The notes under the pieces were generated by a model. It had not been told where the DNA came from, ran no database searches, and was given only the letters and a program-made list of their open reading frames with translations. A DNA stretch of 47,113 bases from Streptococcus sinensis (lineage in GTDB: Bacteria > Bacillota > Bacilli > Lactobacillales > Streptococcaceae). Both the position numbers and the translations under genes were made by a program. Position 1 is the first letter of the stretch; every line of letters begins with the position of its first letter. Shown in pieces: positions 1-11,477 of this stretch. The stretch spans positions 1-47,113 of the forward strand of contig NZ_JPEN01000115.1 of assembly GCF_000767835.1 (NCBI RefSeq), in the 5' to 3' direction.

Positions 1-40
1 CTCAACCACTGCGTCTTGCTCGTCAATCCAAAGACAATTG

Positions 41-68
41 AGAGGCTAGGACTTTTGTCCCAGACTCT
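41..68. repeat. Hairpin made of two copies of an intergenic repeat end
   Basis: Imperfect inverted repeat downstream of dinB: arm 41-52 (AGAGGCTAGGAC) and arm 57-68 (GTCCCAGACTCT) around a TTTT loop, with two mismatches. The sequence TTTTGTCCCAGACTCTTTT at 53-71 matches, on the opposite strand, 18 of 19 bases of the left end of the 166-bp repeat at 38233-38398. It may act as a terminator for the dinB transcript. It looks like a collapsed, ends-only copy of that repeat. Bases 1-40 show nothing I recognise. Confidence 0.6.
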
Positions 69-77
69 TTTACATTT

Positions 78-1142
78 TTATCCAAAGCCTATCACTGTCA
101 GCCCTAGCAGACGGACCCCTCGTGGTTGTTCCTCCAAACTATCATAAATTTCATGGGCGACCCGCTCAATCAATTCCGCTTCTCTAGTCTGTTGATCCAA
201 GGTCCGCCTTTTGGTTAGAGTTGAAAAATCAGCGTAGCGGATTTTGAGGACAACCGTCTTACCGGCTTTCTGGTGCTTATCTAAGCTGAGAGCTACCTTA
301 GCCGCCAGGCGAGTCAGCTCTTTTTTAATATCCTCTTCGCTATAGAGCAGCTTGGCATAGGTTCGTTCCTTGCCAATGGACTTGCGAATACGATTGGTTT
401 TGACAGGAGAATTGCTAATCCCCCGTGCCTTTCGATAAAGGTCAAAGCCAAAACGCCCGAATTTATCAATCAAGGTCATTTCCGGTATCTTGAGTAGATC
501 CGCTCCAGTATAGACGCCCATCTCATGCAGTTTCTCGACACTCTTCTTGCCAACTCCGTGAAACTTGGCAATGTCCATGGGGGCTAAAAACGCCTCTGCC
601 TCCTCGGGCAGGATGACGGTCAGACCATGCGGTTTTTGGTAATCACTGGCAATTTTGGCCAGAAATTTATTGTAAGAAACGCCTGCTGAAGCGGTTAGCT
701 GCAGTTCATTCCAGATATCATGCTGGATCAGCCTAGCAATCTTGACCGCAGATTTGATACCCAGCTTATTTTCCGTCACATCTAGATAAGCCTCATCAAT
801 GGACATCGGTTCGACTAGGTCAGTATAGCGCTTAAAAATTTCGCGAATCTGTAAACCAACAGCCTGGTATTTTTCATAATTCCCCGAGATGAAAATCCCC
901 TGCGGACACCGCTCATAAGCTTCCTTGGAGCTCATAGCCGAATGAACCCCAAACTTTCTGGCTTCATAATTACAGGTCGAAACTACGCCACGCCCACCTG
1001 TCTGACGAGGATCGCTACCTATAATCACTGGCTTACCCTTAAGCTTGGGATTATCCCGCTCTTCCACCGAAGCAAAAAAAGCATCCATATCAATATGGAT
1101 GATCTTTCTCGATGTGTCATTGATAAGCGGAAAAATTAACAT
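78..1142 (-). CDS. dinB: DNA polymerase IV (Y-family, translesion)
   Basis: Error-prone Y-family polymerase that copies past DNA lesions, without proofreading. The 354-residue length is usual for DinB. The palm motif [11 protein letters not shown] puts a metal-binding Asp at residue 18, and SIDEAYLD supplies Asp116 and Glu117. The thumb helix-hairpin-helix [18 protein letters not shown] and a little-finger domain follow to the C-terminus. The ATG at 1142 has an AGGAG site 5 nt upstream. It lies 18 nt downstream of the CPBP-like gene and probably shares its promoter at 1896-1925. Placement next to pfl, in divergent orientation, is as I remember from other streptococci. Confidence 0.97.
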   Translation of the reverse strand: MLIFPLINDTSRKIIHIDMDAFFASVEERDNPKLKGKPVIIGSDPRQTGGRGVVSTCNYEARKFGVHSAMSSKEAYERCPQGIFISGNYEKYQAVGLQIREIFKRYTDLVEPMSIDEAYLDVTENKLGIKSAVKIARLIQHDIWNELQLTASAGVSYNKFLAKIASDYQKPHGLTVILPEEAEAFLAPMDIAKFHGVGKKSVEKLHEMGVYTGADLLKIPEMTLIDKFGRFGFDLYRKARGISNSPVKTNRIRKSIGKERTYAKLLYSEEDIKKELTRLAAKVALSLDKHQKAGKTVVLKIRYADFSTLTKRRTLDQQTREAELIERVAHEIYDSLEEQPRGVRLLGLTVIGFG

Positions 1143-1160
1143 ACCGTCTCCTAGAATCTT

Positions 1161-1820
1161 TTAAAGCATAAATAAGCAAGTCACAATGACGAGAGTCTTC
1201 TTGTAATCTTTATTCACTAGGAGATAAACACTGCCGAATAGAAAACCAGCCAAACAAGTTAATACTCCTGTTAAGACACTTCCCTTTGACAAGATATGCA
1301 TCAAGCCCCATGTCAAACCTAAGAGAATACCGCCATAGGGAATTTTATCATTTTTAAACCAAGTCTCAAAAGCTTTTTGTCCGAAAACCAATACCAGAGA
1401 AATCAAGAAACTTTCAGCAGCATAGTAGATATATTGAAATAGAAATTTCAACCAACCCAAATGCTGAAATTCAAGCAAAATTTTGAAGCCCTTCCAATCC
1501 CAGTATTGGACAAGTGTAATAAGGATAAAACTCAAGACAACCGCCAACCATTGCCAAACAGATACAGTTTTTTTCTCCGTTTTCAAAAGGTCAAAGCCAG
1601 TTTGTTTTTTAGCTAGAGCAATAATAGCGAATCCTAAACCTAACCAGCCCAGACTAGTTACTATCCAGTGAGCAATCATCTGAAACTTTGTAGCGTGATA
1701 AATTGAAATCCCCAAAAATCCTTCCACTGTCACCAGTAATAATTCAAATAAAAAGGCAGCAATAGTATACAAGGCTAACCACAGAAAATCAAAACCCATA
1801 ATATTTTTACTTTTTTCCAT
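1161..1820 (-). CDS. CPBP-like integral membrane protein
   Basis: Hydrophobic protein of 219 residues with about six predicted membrane segments. The C-terminal half (IPYGGILLGLTWGLMHILS, then LAGFLFGSVYLLV) resembles the second and third conserved helices of CPBP/Abi-type intramembrane proteases. The usual EExxxR motif is not evident; the corresponding helix reads AESFLISLVL. The FxxxH motif is replaced by WGLMH. It may therefore be an inactive relative or a different membrane family. The start is an ATG at 1820 with an AAGGGAGGG ribosome site. It is the first gene of a probable two-gene unit with dinB. The gene is secure, the function is not. Confidence 0.6.
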   Translation of the reverse strand: MEKSKNIMGFDFLWLALYTIAAFLFELLLVTVEGFLGISIYHATKFQMIAHWIVTSLGWLGLGFAIIALAKKQTGFDLLKTEKKTVSVWQWLAVVLSFILITLVQYWDWKGFKILLEFQHLGWLKFLFQYIYYAAESFLISLVLVFGQKAFETWFKNDKIPYGGILLGLTWGLMHILSKGSVLTGVLTCLAGFLFGSVYLLVNKDYKKTLVIVTCLFML

Positions 1821-1895
1821 GATAAGCCCTCCCTTAACTTTGTAAACTATCTAAGTTTATTAGACTCTTTTTCTGTTTTCATTTAATTTTTCAAA

Positions 1896-1925
1896 ATTAT
1901 AACACAGTTTCCCTCTGTTTGTCAA
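1896..1925 (-). promoter_or_regulatory. Promoter of the CPBP-like gene and dinB
   Basis: On the minus strand TTGACA (1925-1920) is followed after 18 bp by TATAAT (1901-1896), with TG at the extended -10 position. It leaves a leader of about 70 nt before the ATG at 1820. Confidence 0.7.
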
Positions 1926-1967
1926 ACTGTATTATAAAAGAATGTCCGATTTCTCTATGAAAATCGT

Positions 1968-1996
1968 TTGTGAAACCGATTACCTTGTGATATACT
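1968..1996 (+). promoter_or_regulatory. pfl promoter with CcpA cre site
   Basis: TTGTGA (1968-1973), a 17-bp spacer and TATACT (1991-1996) with TG at the extended position. Bases 1971-1984 read TGAAACCGATTACC, matching 13 of 14 positions of the Gram-positive cre consensus TGWAANCGNTNWCA. A CcpA site lying between -35 and -10 predicts repression by steric block when sugar is abundant. The ribosome site AAGAGGA (2034-2040) sits 7 nt before the pfl ATG. Confidence 0.75.
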
Positions 1997-2047
1997 TTAA
2001 ATATAAATGTAACAGATGCTTGTTACTAGAATTAAGAGGAAAATCAA

Positions 2048-4363
2048 ATGGTTGTTAAAACAGTTGTTGAAGCTCAAGATATTTTCGACAAAGCTTGGGA
2101 AGGCTTCAAGGGTGTAGACTGGAAAGAAAAAGCAAGTATTTCTCGCTTCGTTCAAGCTAACTATACGCCTTATGATGGTGACGAAAGCTTCCTAGCAGGA
2201 CCTACTGAGCGTTCTCTTCATATCAAGAAAATTGTTGAAGAAACTAAGGCTCATTACGAAGAAACTCGTTTCCCTATGGACACTCGTCCAACATCAATCG
2301 CTGATATCCCTGCTGGTTTCATCGACAAAGACAACGAGCTGATCTACGGTATCCAAAACGACGAACTCTTCAAGTTGAACTTCATGCCAAAAGGTGGTAT
2401 CCGTATGGCTGAAACAACTTTGAAGGAAAATGGCTATGAACCTGATCCAGCTGTTCACGAAATCTTCACAAAATACGTGACAACTGTTAACGATGGTATC
2501 TTCCGCGCTTACACTTCAAACATCCGTCGCGCTCGTCACGCCCACACTGTAACTGGTCTGCCAGATGCTTACTCACGTGGACGTATCATCGGTGTTTATG
2601 CTCGTCTTGCTCTTTATGGTGCAGACTACTTGATGCAAGAAAAAGTAAACGACTGGAATGCAATCAAAGAAATCGACGAAGAAACCATCCGTCTCCGTGA
2701 AGAAGTAAACCTTCAATACCAAGCTTTGCAACAAGTTGTTCGCTTGGGTGACCTTTACGGAGTTGACGTTCGTAAACCAGCTATGAACGTGAAAGAAGCG
2801 ATTCAATGGGTGAACATCGCCTTCATGTCAGTCTGCCGTGTTATCAACGGCGCTGCTACATCGCTTGGACGTGTTCCAATCGTATTGGATATCTTTGCAG
2901 AACGTGACCTTGCTCGCGGTACATTTACTGAGTCAGAAATCCAAGAATTCGTTGACGATTTCGTTATGAAACTTCGTACAGTGAAATTCGCTCGTACAAA
3001 AGCTTATGACCAATTGTACTCTGGTGACCCAACCTTCATCACAACTTCTATGGCAGGTATGGGTAACGACGGTCGTCACCGTGTTACTAAGATGGACTAC
3101 CGTTTCTTGAACACACTTGACAACATCGGTAACTCACCAGAACCAAACTTGACAGTTCTTTGGACCGACAAATTGCCATACTCATTCCGTCGCTACTGTA
3201 TGCACATGAGCCACAAACACTCTTCTATCCAATATGAAGGTGTAACAACTATGGCAAAAGACGGATACGGTGAAATGAGCTGTATCTCATGCTGTGTGTC
3301 ACCACTCGACCCAGAAAACGAAGATCAACGCCACAACATCCAGTACTTCGGTGCTCGTGTAAACGTATTGAAAGCCCTTCTTACTGGTTTGAACGGTGGT
3401 TACGATGATGTTCATAAAGACTACAAGGTATTTGATATCGACCCAATCCGTGACGAAGTTCTTGAATTTGAATCAGTTAAAGCAAACTTTGAAAAATCTC
3501 TTGACTGGTTGACTGACACTTACGTAGATGCTTTGAACATCATCCACTACATGACTGACAAGTACAACTACGAAGCTGTTCAAATGGCCTTCTTGCCAAC
3601 TAAACAACGTGCTAACATGGGATTCGGTATCTGTGGTTTTGCCAACACTGTTGATACATTGTCAGCTATCAAGTACGCTACAGTTAAGCCAATCCGTGAC
3701 GAAAATGGCTACATCTACGATTACGAAACAATCGGTGAATACCCACGTTGGGGTGAAGATGATCCTCGCTCAAACGAACTGGCTGAATGGTTGGTTGAAG
3801 CTTACACCACTCGTCTACGTAGCCACAAACTTTACAAAGACGCTGAAGCGACAGTATCACTTCTGACTATCACATCTAACGTTGCTTACTCTAAACAAAC
3901 TGGTAACTCACCAGTCCATAAAGGAGTGTACCTCAACGAAGACGGTAGCGTGAACTTGTCTAAATTGGAATTCTTCTCACCAGGTGCTAACCCATCTAAC
4001 AAGGCAAAAGGTGGATGGTTGCAAAACTTGAACTCACTTGCTAGCTTGGACTTCAGTTACGCAGCTGACGGTATCTCATTGACAACTCAAGTATCACCAC
4101 GCGCTCTTGGTAAGACTCGTGACGAACAAGTTGATAACTTGGTAACAATCCTTGATGGTTACTTCGAAAACGGTGGACAACACGTTAACTTGAACGTTAT
4201 GGACTTGAACGACGTTTACGAAAAGATCATGAGTGGTGAAGACGTTATTGTTCGTATCTCAGGTTACTGTGTAAATACTAAGTACCTCACTCCAGAACAA
4301 AAAACTGAATTGACACAACGTGTCTTCCACGAAGTTCTTTCAATGGATGATGCACTTAGCTAA
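2048..4363 (+). CDS. pfl: Formate C-acetyltransferase (pyruvate formate-lyase)
   Basis: Cytoplasmic glycyl-radical enzyme that converts pyruvate and CoA to formate and acetyl-CoA during anaerobic mixed-acid fermentation. The 771 residues match the streptococcal enzyme. The catalytic cysteine pair lies in CISCCVSP (Cys415, Cys416). The C-terminal radical motif RISGYCV places the radical glycine near residue 739. Activation needs a radical-SAM activase (PflA) not encoded here, and the radical form is destroyed by oxygen. Codon use is strongly biased to highly expressed codons, unlike flanking genes. It is monocistronic: its own promoter with a cre site upstream and a strong terminator at 4381-4411. 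Confidence 0.99.
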   Translation: MVVKTVVEAQDIFDKAWEGFKGVDWKEKASISRFVQANYTPYDGDESFLAGPTERSLHIKKIVEETKAHYEETRFPMDTRPTSIADIPAGFIDKDNELIYGIQNDELFKLNFMPKGGIRMAETTLKENGYEPDPAVHEIFTKYVTTVNDGIFRAYTSNIRRARHAHTVTGLPDAYSRGRIIGVYARLALYGADYLMQEKVNDWNAIKEIDEETIRLREEVNLQYQALQQVVRLGDLYGVDVRKPAMNVKEAIQWVNIAFMSVCRVINGAATSLGRVPIVLDIFAERDLARGTFTESEIQEFVDDFVMKLRTVKFARTKAYDQLYSGDPTFITTSMAGMGNDGRHRVTKMDYRFLNTLDNIGNSPEPNLTVLWTDKLPYSFRRYCMHMSHKHSSIQYEGVTTMAKDGYGEMSCISCCVSPLDPENEDQRHNIQYFGARVNVLKALLTGLNGGYDDVHKDYKVFDIDPIRDEVLEFESVKANFEKSLDWLTDTYVDALNIIHYMTDKYNYEAVQMAFLPTKQRANMGFGICGFANTVDTLSAIKYATVKPIRDENGYIYDYETIGEYPRWGEDDPRSNELAEWLVEAYTTRLRSHKLYKDAEATVSLLTITSNVAYSKQTGNSPVHKGVYLNEDGSVNLSKLEFFSPGANPSNKAKGGWLQNLNSLASLDFSYAADGISLTTQVSPRALGKTRDEQVDNLVTILDGYFENGGQHVNLNVMDLNDVYEKIMSGEDVIVRISGYCVNTKYLTPEQKTELTQRVFHEVLSMDDALS

Positions 4364-4380
4364 GCCTCTTTCCTAATCTT

Positions 4381-4411
4381 AAAACCAGCTAAAAATCAGC
4401 TGGTTTTATTT
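4381..4411 (+). terminator. pfl terminator
   Basis: Perfect 10-bp stem AAAACCAGCT / AGCTGGTTTT (4381-4390 and 4398-4407) with a 7-nt loop, followed by a T-rich tract. Confidence 0.9.
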
Positions 4412-4440
4412 TGATTTATTGCGATAGCTTTGGTCATTTG

Positions 4441-4449
4441 TGTTATAAT
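4441..4449 (+). promoter_or_regulatory. Extended -10 promoter of the ThrE-type exporter
   Basis: TGTTATAAT at 4441-4449 is a perfect extended -10. No good -35 is present at 17 bp (TTGCGA at 4419-4424 would be 19 bp away). It lies about 35 bp before the start at 4483. Confidence 0.65.
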
Positions 4450-4482
4450 AGAGTTATTGTGAAATGAGGAAAAGGGGATGAA

Positions 4483-5259
4483 ATGGCTGAGAACATTTCT
4501 ATGAAAGAAGAAAAAGATCTTAATCTGGCCGTGGATGTCATCATGTTAGCAGGTACACTTCTCTTGCAAAGTGGCTCTGAGATTTACCGAGTTGAGGACA
4601 CGATGATCCGCATCGCCCATTCGCAGGGAATCATGGACTGCAATGCCTTAGCCATGCCTGTCGCTATTTTCTTTTCAATTGAAAACACCAATATTTCGAG
4701 AATGAAGCGGAATATCCATATGAACTACAATATCGAGAAGGTCTGTGATGTCAATCAGGTTTCTCGGCAACTGGTCAGTGGTGCAATCAGTCTAGAAGAG
4801 GCTTTTGAGCAGCTGAGGACACTCAAATCAAAGAAAGTTCCTTATAATAAAAAAGAGCTAATTACGGCTGCAACGCTTAGTGCTCCCTTCTTCTCCATCA
4901 TGTTCGGCGGGAATTTCTACGATGCTATTGGGGCTGGAGTGGCAACATTATTTGGTTTTTCCTTCTCCCTTTATGTCGACAAATACATTCGGATTCCTTT
5001 TGTCTCGGCCTTTGCTGGAGCCTTCGTCTTCGGATTATTGGCCCAGGTCTGGGCCCGTTATTCAGGTTTCGACTCAACAGCAGATTTGATTATCGCAGGT
5101 GCCGTCATGCCCTTCGTCCCAGGAATTGCTCTGACCAACTCGGTACGAGACATTATGACCAACCACATCAACTCCGGAATGAGCAAGCTCTTTGAATCGC
5201 TTCTCATTACTCTTGCCCTTGGTGCGGGCACTTCTGTTGCCCTTGTTTTAATGAAATAA
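4483..5259 (+). CDS. ThrE-type exporter, large subunit (DUF1212)
   Basis: Protein of 258 residues with a hydrophilic N-terminal half carrying the family hallmark around GSEIYRVEDTMIRIAHSQG, then about five membrane segments from residue 125 on (LITAATLSAPFFSIMFGG onward). This is the larger half of the two-part threonine/serine exporter family; the smaller half follows 4 nt downstream. In Corynebacterium ThrE both parts are fused. Substrate here is inferred from the family and untested; some relatives handle other small metabolites. The start has GGGG 5 nt upstream within an AGGAAAAGGGG tract. Confidence 0.85.
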   Translation: MAENISMKEEKDLNLAVDVIMLAGTLLLQSGSEIYRVEDTMIRIAHSQGIMDCNALAMPVAIFFSIENTNISRMKRNIHMNYNIEKVCDVNQVSRQLVSGAISLEEAFEQLRTLKSKKVPYNKKELITAATLSAPFFSIMFGGNFYDAIGAGVATLFGFSFSLYVDKYIRIPFVSAFAGAFVFGLLAQVWARYSGFDSTADLIIAGAVMPFVPGIALTNSVRDIMTNHINSGMSKLFESLLITLALGAGTSVALVLMK

Positions 5260-5263
5260 AATT

Positions 5264-5719
5264 ATGACACTACTCACATTTATTCTGCAAGCAATCGCTA
5301 GTCTGCTTGCCATCATCCTTTTTTTAATCGTTCTAAATGTCCAACGCAGCATGCTCATCCCTGGGGGCATTTTGGGAATGAGTACTTGGCTCCTTTACCT
5401 CCTGCTCAAGGGACCGACCAATGTTATTGTGGCAACTTTTATCGCCGCGATCATCGGCTCCTGTTGCAGTCAGATTCTCAGTATCGTCCTCAAAACGCCG
5501 GCTGTTGTTTTCATTTTAGCCATTCTGGCTCCCCTGGTTCCCGGCTACATTTCCTATCGGACAACCGCCTTTTTTGTGACAGGTGATTACAGTCAGGCTA
5601 TGGTCAATGCCACCTTAGTTGTAATTCTAGCTTTAGTTATCTCCATCGGGATGGCCAGCGGGACTGTAGTACTGAAGATTTACAACTATTTGAAGAAACG
5701 TCAAAAAAAGACTACTTAG
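5264..5719 (+). CDS. ThrE-type exporter, small subunit (DUF3815)
   Basis: Protein of 151 residues with four to five membrane segments filling almost the whole chain and a short basic tail (KKRQKK). It includes PALVPGYISYR-type spacing (LAILAPLVPGYISYR), characteristic of the ThrE C-terminal partner domain. It starts 4 nt after the large subunit stops and has no strong ribosome site of its own, so translation is probably coupled. The two proteins are expected to form one inner-membrane exporter. Confidence 0.85.
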   Translation: MTLLTFILQAIASLLAIILFLIVLNVQRSMLIPGGILGMSTWLLYLLLKGPTNVIVATFIAAIIGSCCSQILSIVLKTPAVVFILAILAPLVPGYISYRTTAFFVTGDYSQAMVNATLVVILALVISIGMASGTVVLKIYNYLKKRQKKTT

Positions 5720-5786
5720 ATTACTAGTTCTAAGAAAGTCCACCAAACATAAGGCGATCTGCCCATCCTTGTAAAATGTATGCAGT

Positions 5787-5820
5787 CATCTTTGCTGAAA
5801 CAGGCAAAGATGGCTTTTCT
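5787..5820 (+). terminator. Terminator of the ThrE-type operon
   Basis: Perfect 9-bp stem CATCTTTGC / GCAAAGATG (5787-5795 and 5804-5812) with an 8-nt loop and a short T-rich tail GCTTTTCT. Confidence 0.75.
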
Positions 5821-5889
5821 ACAGCAGCTCATCAGACTGGATAGAAATCGAGCTTCCTCCAATTTTCCGCATTTTTGTACAAAATCCGT

Positions 5890-5921
5890 CTTAAGTCTGA
5901 TTTGGACAGATTAAGCGTTTT
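5890..5921 (+). terminator. Second stem-loop before mvaS
   Basis: Inverted repeat CTTAA-g-TCTG (5890-5899) / CAGA-TTAAG (5907-5915) with one bulged base, followed by CGTTTTTT. It could be a backup terminator or an operator; it lies about 30 bp upstream of the mvaS -10. Confidence 0.45.
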
Positions 5922-5945
5922 TTATAAGAGTTTTACCTCTAAGTA

Positions 5946-5954
5946 TGGTAAAAT
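5946..5954 (+). promoter_or_regulatory. mvaS-mvaA extended -10 promoter
   Basis: TGGTAAAAT at 5946-5954 is an extended -10; no convincing -35. AAAGAGG ribosome site follows at 5988-5994, 7 nt before the ATG at 6002. Confidence 0.6.
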
Positions 5955-6001
5955 AGTGTTCAGATAATATTAGATATCAAAGGATTTAAAGAGGTCTTAC
6001 T

Positions 6002-7180
6002 ATGACAATCGGAATCGATAAAATCGGTTTTGCAACAAGCAATTATGTTTTAAAATTAGATGATTTGGCTGAAAAACGTGGCATCGACCCTGAAAAATTA
6101 AGTAAGGGCCTCCTACTCAAAGAATTGAGTATTGCACCCATTACAGAGGATATTATTACTTTGGGGGCTTCTGCTGCCGAATCTATTTTATCAGAGAAGG
6201 ACAAGCAAGAAATCGACATGGTCATTGTCGCAACTGAATCTGGGACTGACCAAAGTAAAGCTGCGGCAGTTTTTATTCATGGCTTGCTCGGCATCCAGCC
6301 CTTTGCCCGCAGTTTTGAAATCAAAGAGGCTTGCTATGGAGCCACGGCAGCACTTGACTATGCCAAGCTGCATGTTAAACAGTATCCTCAAAGCAAGGTC
6401 TTAGTGATTGCTAGCGATATTGCTAAATACGGTGCCCATACTCCGGGAGAACCGACTCAAGGAGCTGGTTCTATTGCAATGCTCATTAGTCAAAATCCAC
6501 GGATTTTATCTTTCAACGAAGATAATGTAGCACAAACACGTGATGTTATGGATTTTTGGCGTCCAAATTACTCGACTACGCCATTTGTTAACGGAATCTA
6601 TTCTACTCAGCAGTATTTGGACAGCTTAAAGTCAACTTGGGCTGAATATCAGCAGCGCCATAAAGTCTCACTCAAAGATTTTGCGGCCTACTGTTTCCAC
6701 TTGCCTTATCCAAAACTGGCCCTTAAGGGCATGAAAAAAATCATGGATAAAACCCTGCCAGAAGACCAGCAGCAAATTCTAAAGGATAATTTCGATAAAT
6801 CTATTCTTTACAGCCAAAAAGTAGGAAACATCTATACTGGCTCGCTCTTTCTGGGCCTGCTGTCCCTTTTAGAAAACTCTGACAATCTAAAGGCTGGTGA
6901 TAAGATTGTTCTCTTTAGTTATGGCAGCGGAGCAGTGGCTGAAATTTTCAGCGCCAATGTGGTGGACGGCTATGAACAGCAACTTTCAACAACACGCCTC
7001 CAAGAATTAGATCAACGCCTGCCTGTATCCATCCCTGACTATGAGCAAATGTTTTTTGAAGAAGCCCAGCTAGATGAAAACGGGAATGCTTACTTCAGCG
7101 GTTATGAAAATCAGGTCTATGCTCTGACTGAAATTGCTGAGCATCAGCGAAAATATATTAAAGTTGAGAAACCGCTATGA
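6002..7180 (+). CDS. mvaS: Hydroxymethylglutaryl-CoA synthase
   Basis: Condenses acetyl-CoA with acetoacetyl-CoA to HMG-CoA, the first committed step toward mevalonate. The 392 residues are full length. The catalytic triad is visible at the same numbering as the staphylococcal enzyme: Glu79 in VATESGTDQ, Cys111 in KEACYGATAA and His233 in CFHLPYPK. It overlaps mvaA by 4 nt (ATGA), so the two are translationally coupled. The acetoacetyl-CoA thiolase that feeds it is not in the window. Confidence 0.98.
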   Translation: MTIGIDKIGFATSNYVLKLDDLAEKRGIDPEKLSKGLLLKELSIAPITEDIITLGASAAESILSEKDKQEIDMVIVATESGTDQSKAAAVFIHGLLGIQPFARSFEIKEACYGATAALDYAKLHVKQYPQSKVLVIASDIAKYGAHTPGEPTQGAGSIAMLISQNPRILSFNEDNVAQTRDVMDFWRPNYSTTPFVNGIYSTQQYLDSLKSTWAEYQQRHKVSLKDFAAYCFHLPYPKLALKGMKKIMDKTLPEDQQQILKDNFDKSILYSQKVGNIYTGSLFLGLLSLLENSDNLKAGDKIVLFSYGSGAVAEIFSANVVDGYEQQLSTTRLQELDQRLPVSIPDYEQMFFEEAQLDENGNAYFSGYENQVYALTEIAEHQRKYIKVEKPL

Positions 7181-8460
7181 AGCTAAATTGGACTGGATTT
7201 TCAAAAAAAACACCCGCTGAACGGCTAGAGTTCCTAAAAGAGAAGGAGCTGATTGATTACGAGCATTGGCAGCAACTGGCAGAGCAGCAGACCCTCTCTC
7301 TGGAAACAGCAGATCAGATGAGCGAAAATGTCTTAGGCACTCTGGCTCTCCCTTATTCCATCGCACCTGATTTTCTGGTAGATGGTAAACTTTATCAGGT
7401 TCCTTTTGTAACAGAAGAACCTTCTGTTGTTGCCGCTGCCAGCTTTGCGGCCAAGATTATCAAACGTAGCGGGGGCTTTACAACCACTGTCCACAACCGT
7501 CAGATGATCGGTCAAATTGCCCTCTACGATGTACCAGATGTCAGCTCAGCTCTTCATCAAATCCAAGAAAAGAAAGCTAATTTGCTGGAACTGGCCAACC
7601 AAGCCTACCCTTCCATTGTCAAACGGGGCGGCGGTGCTTGTGACCTGCGGACAGAACTTCTGAAAGGAGAGACCGATTTTCTGGTCGTTTATCTTCTTGT
7701 CGATACTCAGGAAGCCATGGGAGCCAATATCCTTAACACTATGCTGGAAGCTCTCAAGGAGCAACTCGAGTTATGGACTGGCGGGGAGAGTCTGATGGCC
7801 ATCCTATCCAATTATGCTACAGAAGCTCTGGTGACAGCTAGCTGTGAGATTGATTTCCGTCTCCTCAGCCGTGACAAGACCGAAGCGGAAAAGATTGCTC
7901 GAAAAATGGTTCTAGCCAGCCAATTTGCTAAGGCTGATCCTTATCGCGCCAGCACCCATAATAAGGGGATTTTTAACGGCATTGACGCCGTTGTTTTGGC
8001 AAGCGGCAATGATTGGCGCGCCATTGAAGCTGGGGCTCATGCCTACGCTGCTCGTTCAGGCTCTTACCAAGGCCTGACCAGCTGGATAGCTAACTGGACA
8101 AATCGCAAACTGCAAGGTCAACTAACCCTGCCTATGCCTATCGCAACCAAGGGGGGCTCTATTGGTCTCAATCCGACGGTTGCAGCCAGTTTTGACCTTC
8201 TAAATCAGCCTACAGCCAAAGAGTTGGCTAGCCTAATCGTTTCTGTCGGCCTGGCGCAAAATTTTGCGGCCCTCAAAGCCCTCGTCAGCACAGGCATTCA
8301 GGCTGGGCATATGAAACTGCAAGCCAAATCCTTGGCTCTTCTGGCAGGTGCGCAAGAACAGGAAGTTCCACTCTTAGTTAACCGACTAACAGCTGAAAAG
8401 AGCTTTAACTTATCTCTTGCCCAAGAGATTTTGAAAGATCTACGAAAAAAGAATCAATAA
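7177..8460 (+). CDS. mvaA: Hydroxymethylglutaryl-CoA reductase (class II)
   Basis: Reduces HMG-CoA to mevalonate with NAD(P)H. The 427-residue cytosolic form has no membrane anchor, as expected for bacterial class II enzymes. Seen residues: the catalytic Glu in VTEEPSVVAAAS (residues 80-81), QEAMGANILNTM in the nucleotide/CoA-binding region, Lys263 in THNKGIFNGID, Asp279 in ASGNDWRAIEAG and the C-terminal His378 in AGHMKLQ. It lacks a fused thiolase domain, unlike enterococcal MvaE. Its ATG overlaps the mvaS stop, and the shared terminator at 8465-8514 ends the pair. Confidence 0.98.
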   Translation: MKLNWTGFSKKTPAERLEFLKEKELIDYEHWQQLAEQQTLSLETADQMSENVLGTLALPYSIAPDFLVDGKLYQVPFVTEEPSVVAAASFAAKIIKRSGGFTTTVHNRQMIGQIALYDVPDVSSALHQIQEKKANLLELANQAYPSIVKRGGGACDLRTELLKGETDFLVVYLLVDTQEAMGANILNTMLEALKEQLELWTGGESLMAILSNYATEALVTASCEIDFRLLSRDKTEAEKIARKMVLASQFAKADPYRASTHNKGIFNGIDAVVLASGNDWRAIEAGAHAYAARSGSYQGLTSWIANWTNRKLQGQLTLPMPIATKGGSIGLNPTVAASFDLLNQPTAKELASLIVSVGLAQNFAALKALVSTGIQAGHMKLQAKSLALLAGAQEQEVPLLVNRLTAEKSFNLSLAQEILKDLRKKNQ

Positions 8461-8464
8461 ACAT

Positions 8465-8514
8465 AAAAATCACATGCGGTCTGTTTTTTAACAGACTTTC
8501 TGCATGTGATTTTT
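8465..8514. terminator. Bidirectional terminator between mvaA and fni
   Basis: Outer perfect 13-bp stem AAAAATCACATGC / GCATGTGATTTTT (8465-8477 and 8502-8514) enclosing an inner stem GTCTGT / ACAGAC (8479-8484 and 8491-8496). T runs flank both sides, so it can end both convergent mevalonate operons. Confidence 0.92.
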
Positions 8515-8517
8515 TGC

Positions 8518-10529
<2,012 letters not shown>

Positions 10530-10540
<11 letters not shown>

Positions 10541-11477
10541 CGGGTAAATCCTTTGTTTTAGAAACAATCAGTCGGTATCTTTCTTCAAATATCGGAACCA
10601 GGTGATCCAGATCTTCTTCTAAACAAAGAACCTTGACATTCGGCCCAGCATCCATGGTGAAATAACAGCGCTCTCCTTTTTGACGCAACTCCTTGATAAA
10701 GTCCATTGCAGCATAGGATTGGTCAGTTAAATAGCTAAAGGGCGGCTGTGCTGTCTGGGTAGTCGAGTGCATGAGCAGGGCATTGCTTTCTGCCAGCTGA
10801 CCGACCCTATCAAAATCGTTGTCCTTGAGGTAGGTCAGCATATGCCTATAATCCTGCGCAGACTGCTCAACCCATTCCTTAAAATTGCTGGACGTTGCTT
10901 GGCAGATCCTCATGCCTTCCCGACTGGAGATGGGTTTCCTTTCATCATAAAGGACCAGCATAATCATAGCCAGTTTTAGATCCGTTTGGACGGGGTAAAT
11001 AGCACCACTATCCTTATCCCAGGCTGATAAAGGGCCAAAAAAGGAGCGAGCTGAGGAGCCGGAAGCAAATTTAGCCAGTTGAGCCAGCTCTTCTGTTTCA
11101 TGGCCCGTTTCAAAATAAGCATTACAGGCTTTAACTAGAGCAGACAAGCCACTGGAACTAGAAGAAAGCCCTGCTGCTGTTGGCATATTGTTGCGGGTGT
11201 CAATACGGACAAAATCAGCTGAATCCTGTCTGAAGCGATCAATAATGCGCGACATCTTCTCATGCTCGGCTTCATTCTGCAGCTGTTCATTAATATAAAA
11301 TTCATCTCTCGTCGCGCCAGCTGGCAGGGGACTCAATCTAGTCTCGGTATACATGTTTTCTAAGGTTAGGGAGATACTGCTGGTTGATGGAATCATCTCT
11401 TTAGCATTTTCTTTTCCCCAATACTTAATAATGGCAATATTGGCATAGGATTTGACGCTTACAGGCTTTCTATCCAT
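10530..11477 (-). CDS. mvaD: Diphosphomevalonate decarboxylase
   Basis: ATP-dependent decarboxylation of mevalonate diphosphate to isopentenyl diphosphate. Family signatures: SYANIAIIKYWGK near the N-terminus, the serine-rich phosphate loop NNMPTAAGLSSSSSGLSAL, SGSSARSFFGP with AWDKDSGAIYP, and FTMDAGPNVKVL. 315 residues, full length. It overlaps mvaK1 by 19 nt and mvaK2 by 11 nt, which suggests tight stoichiometric coupling. Confidence 0.98.
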
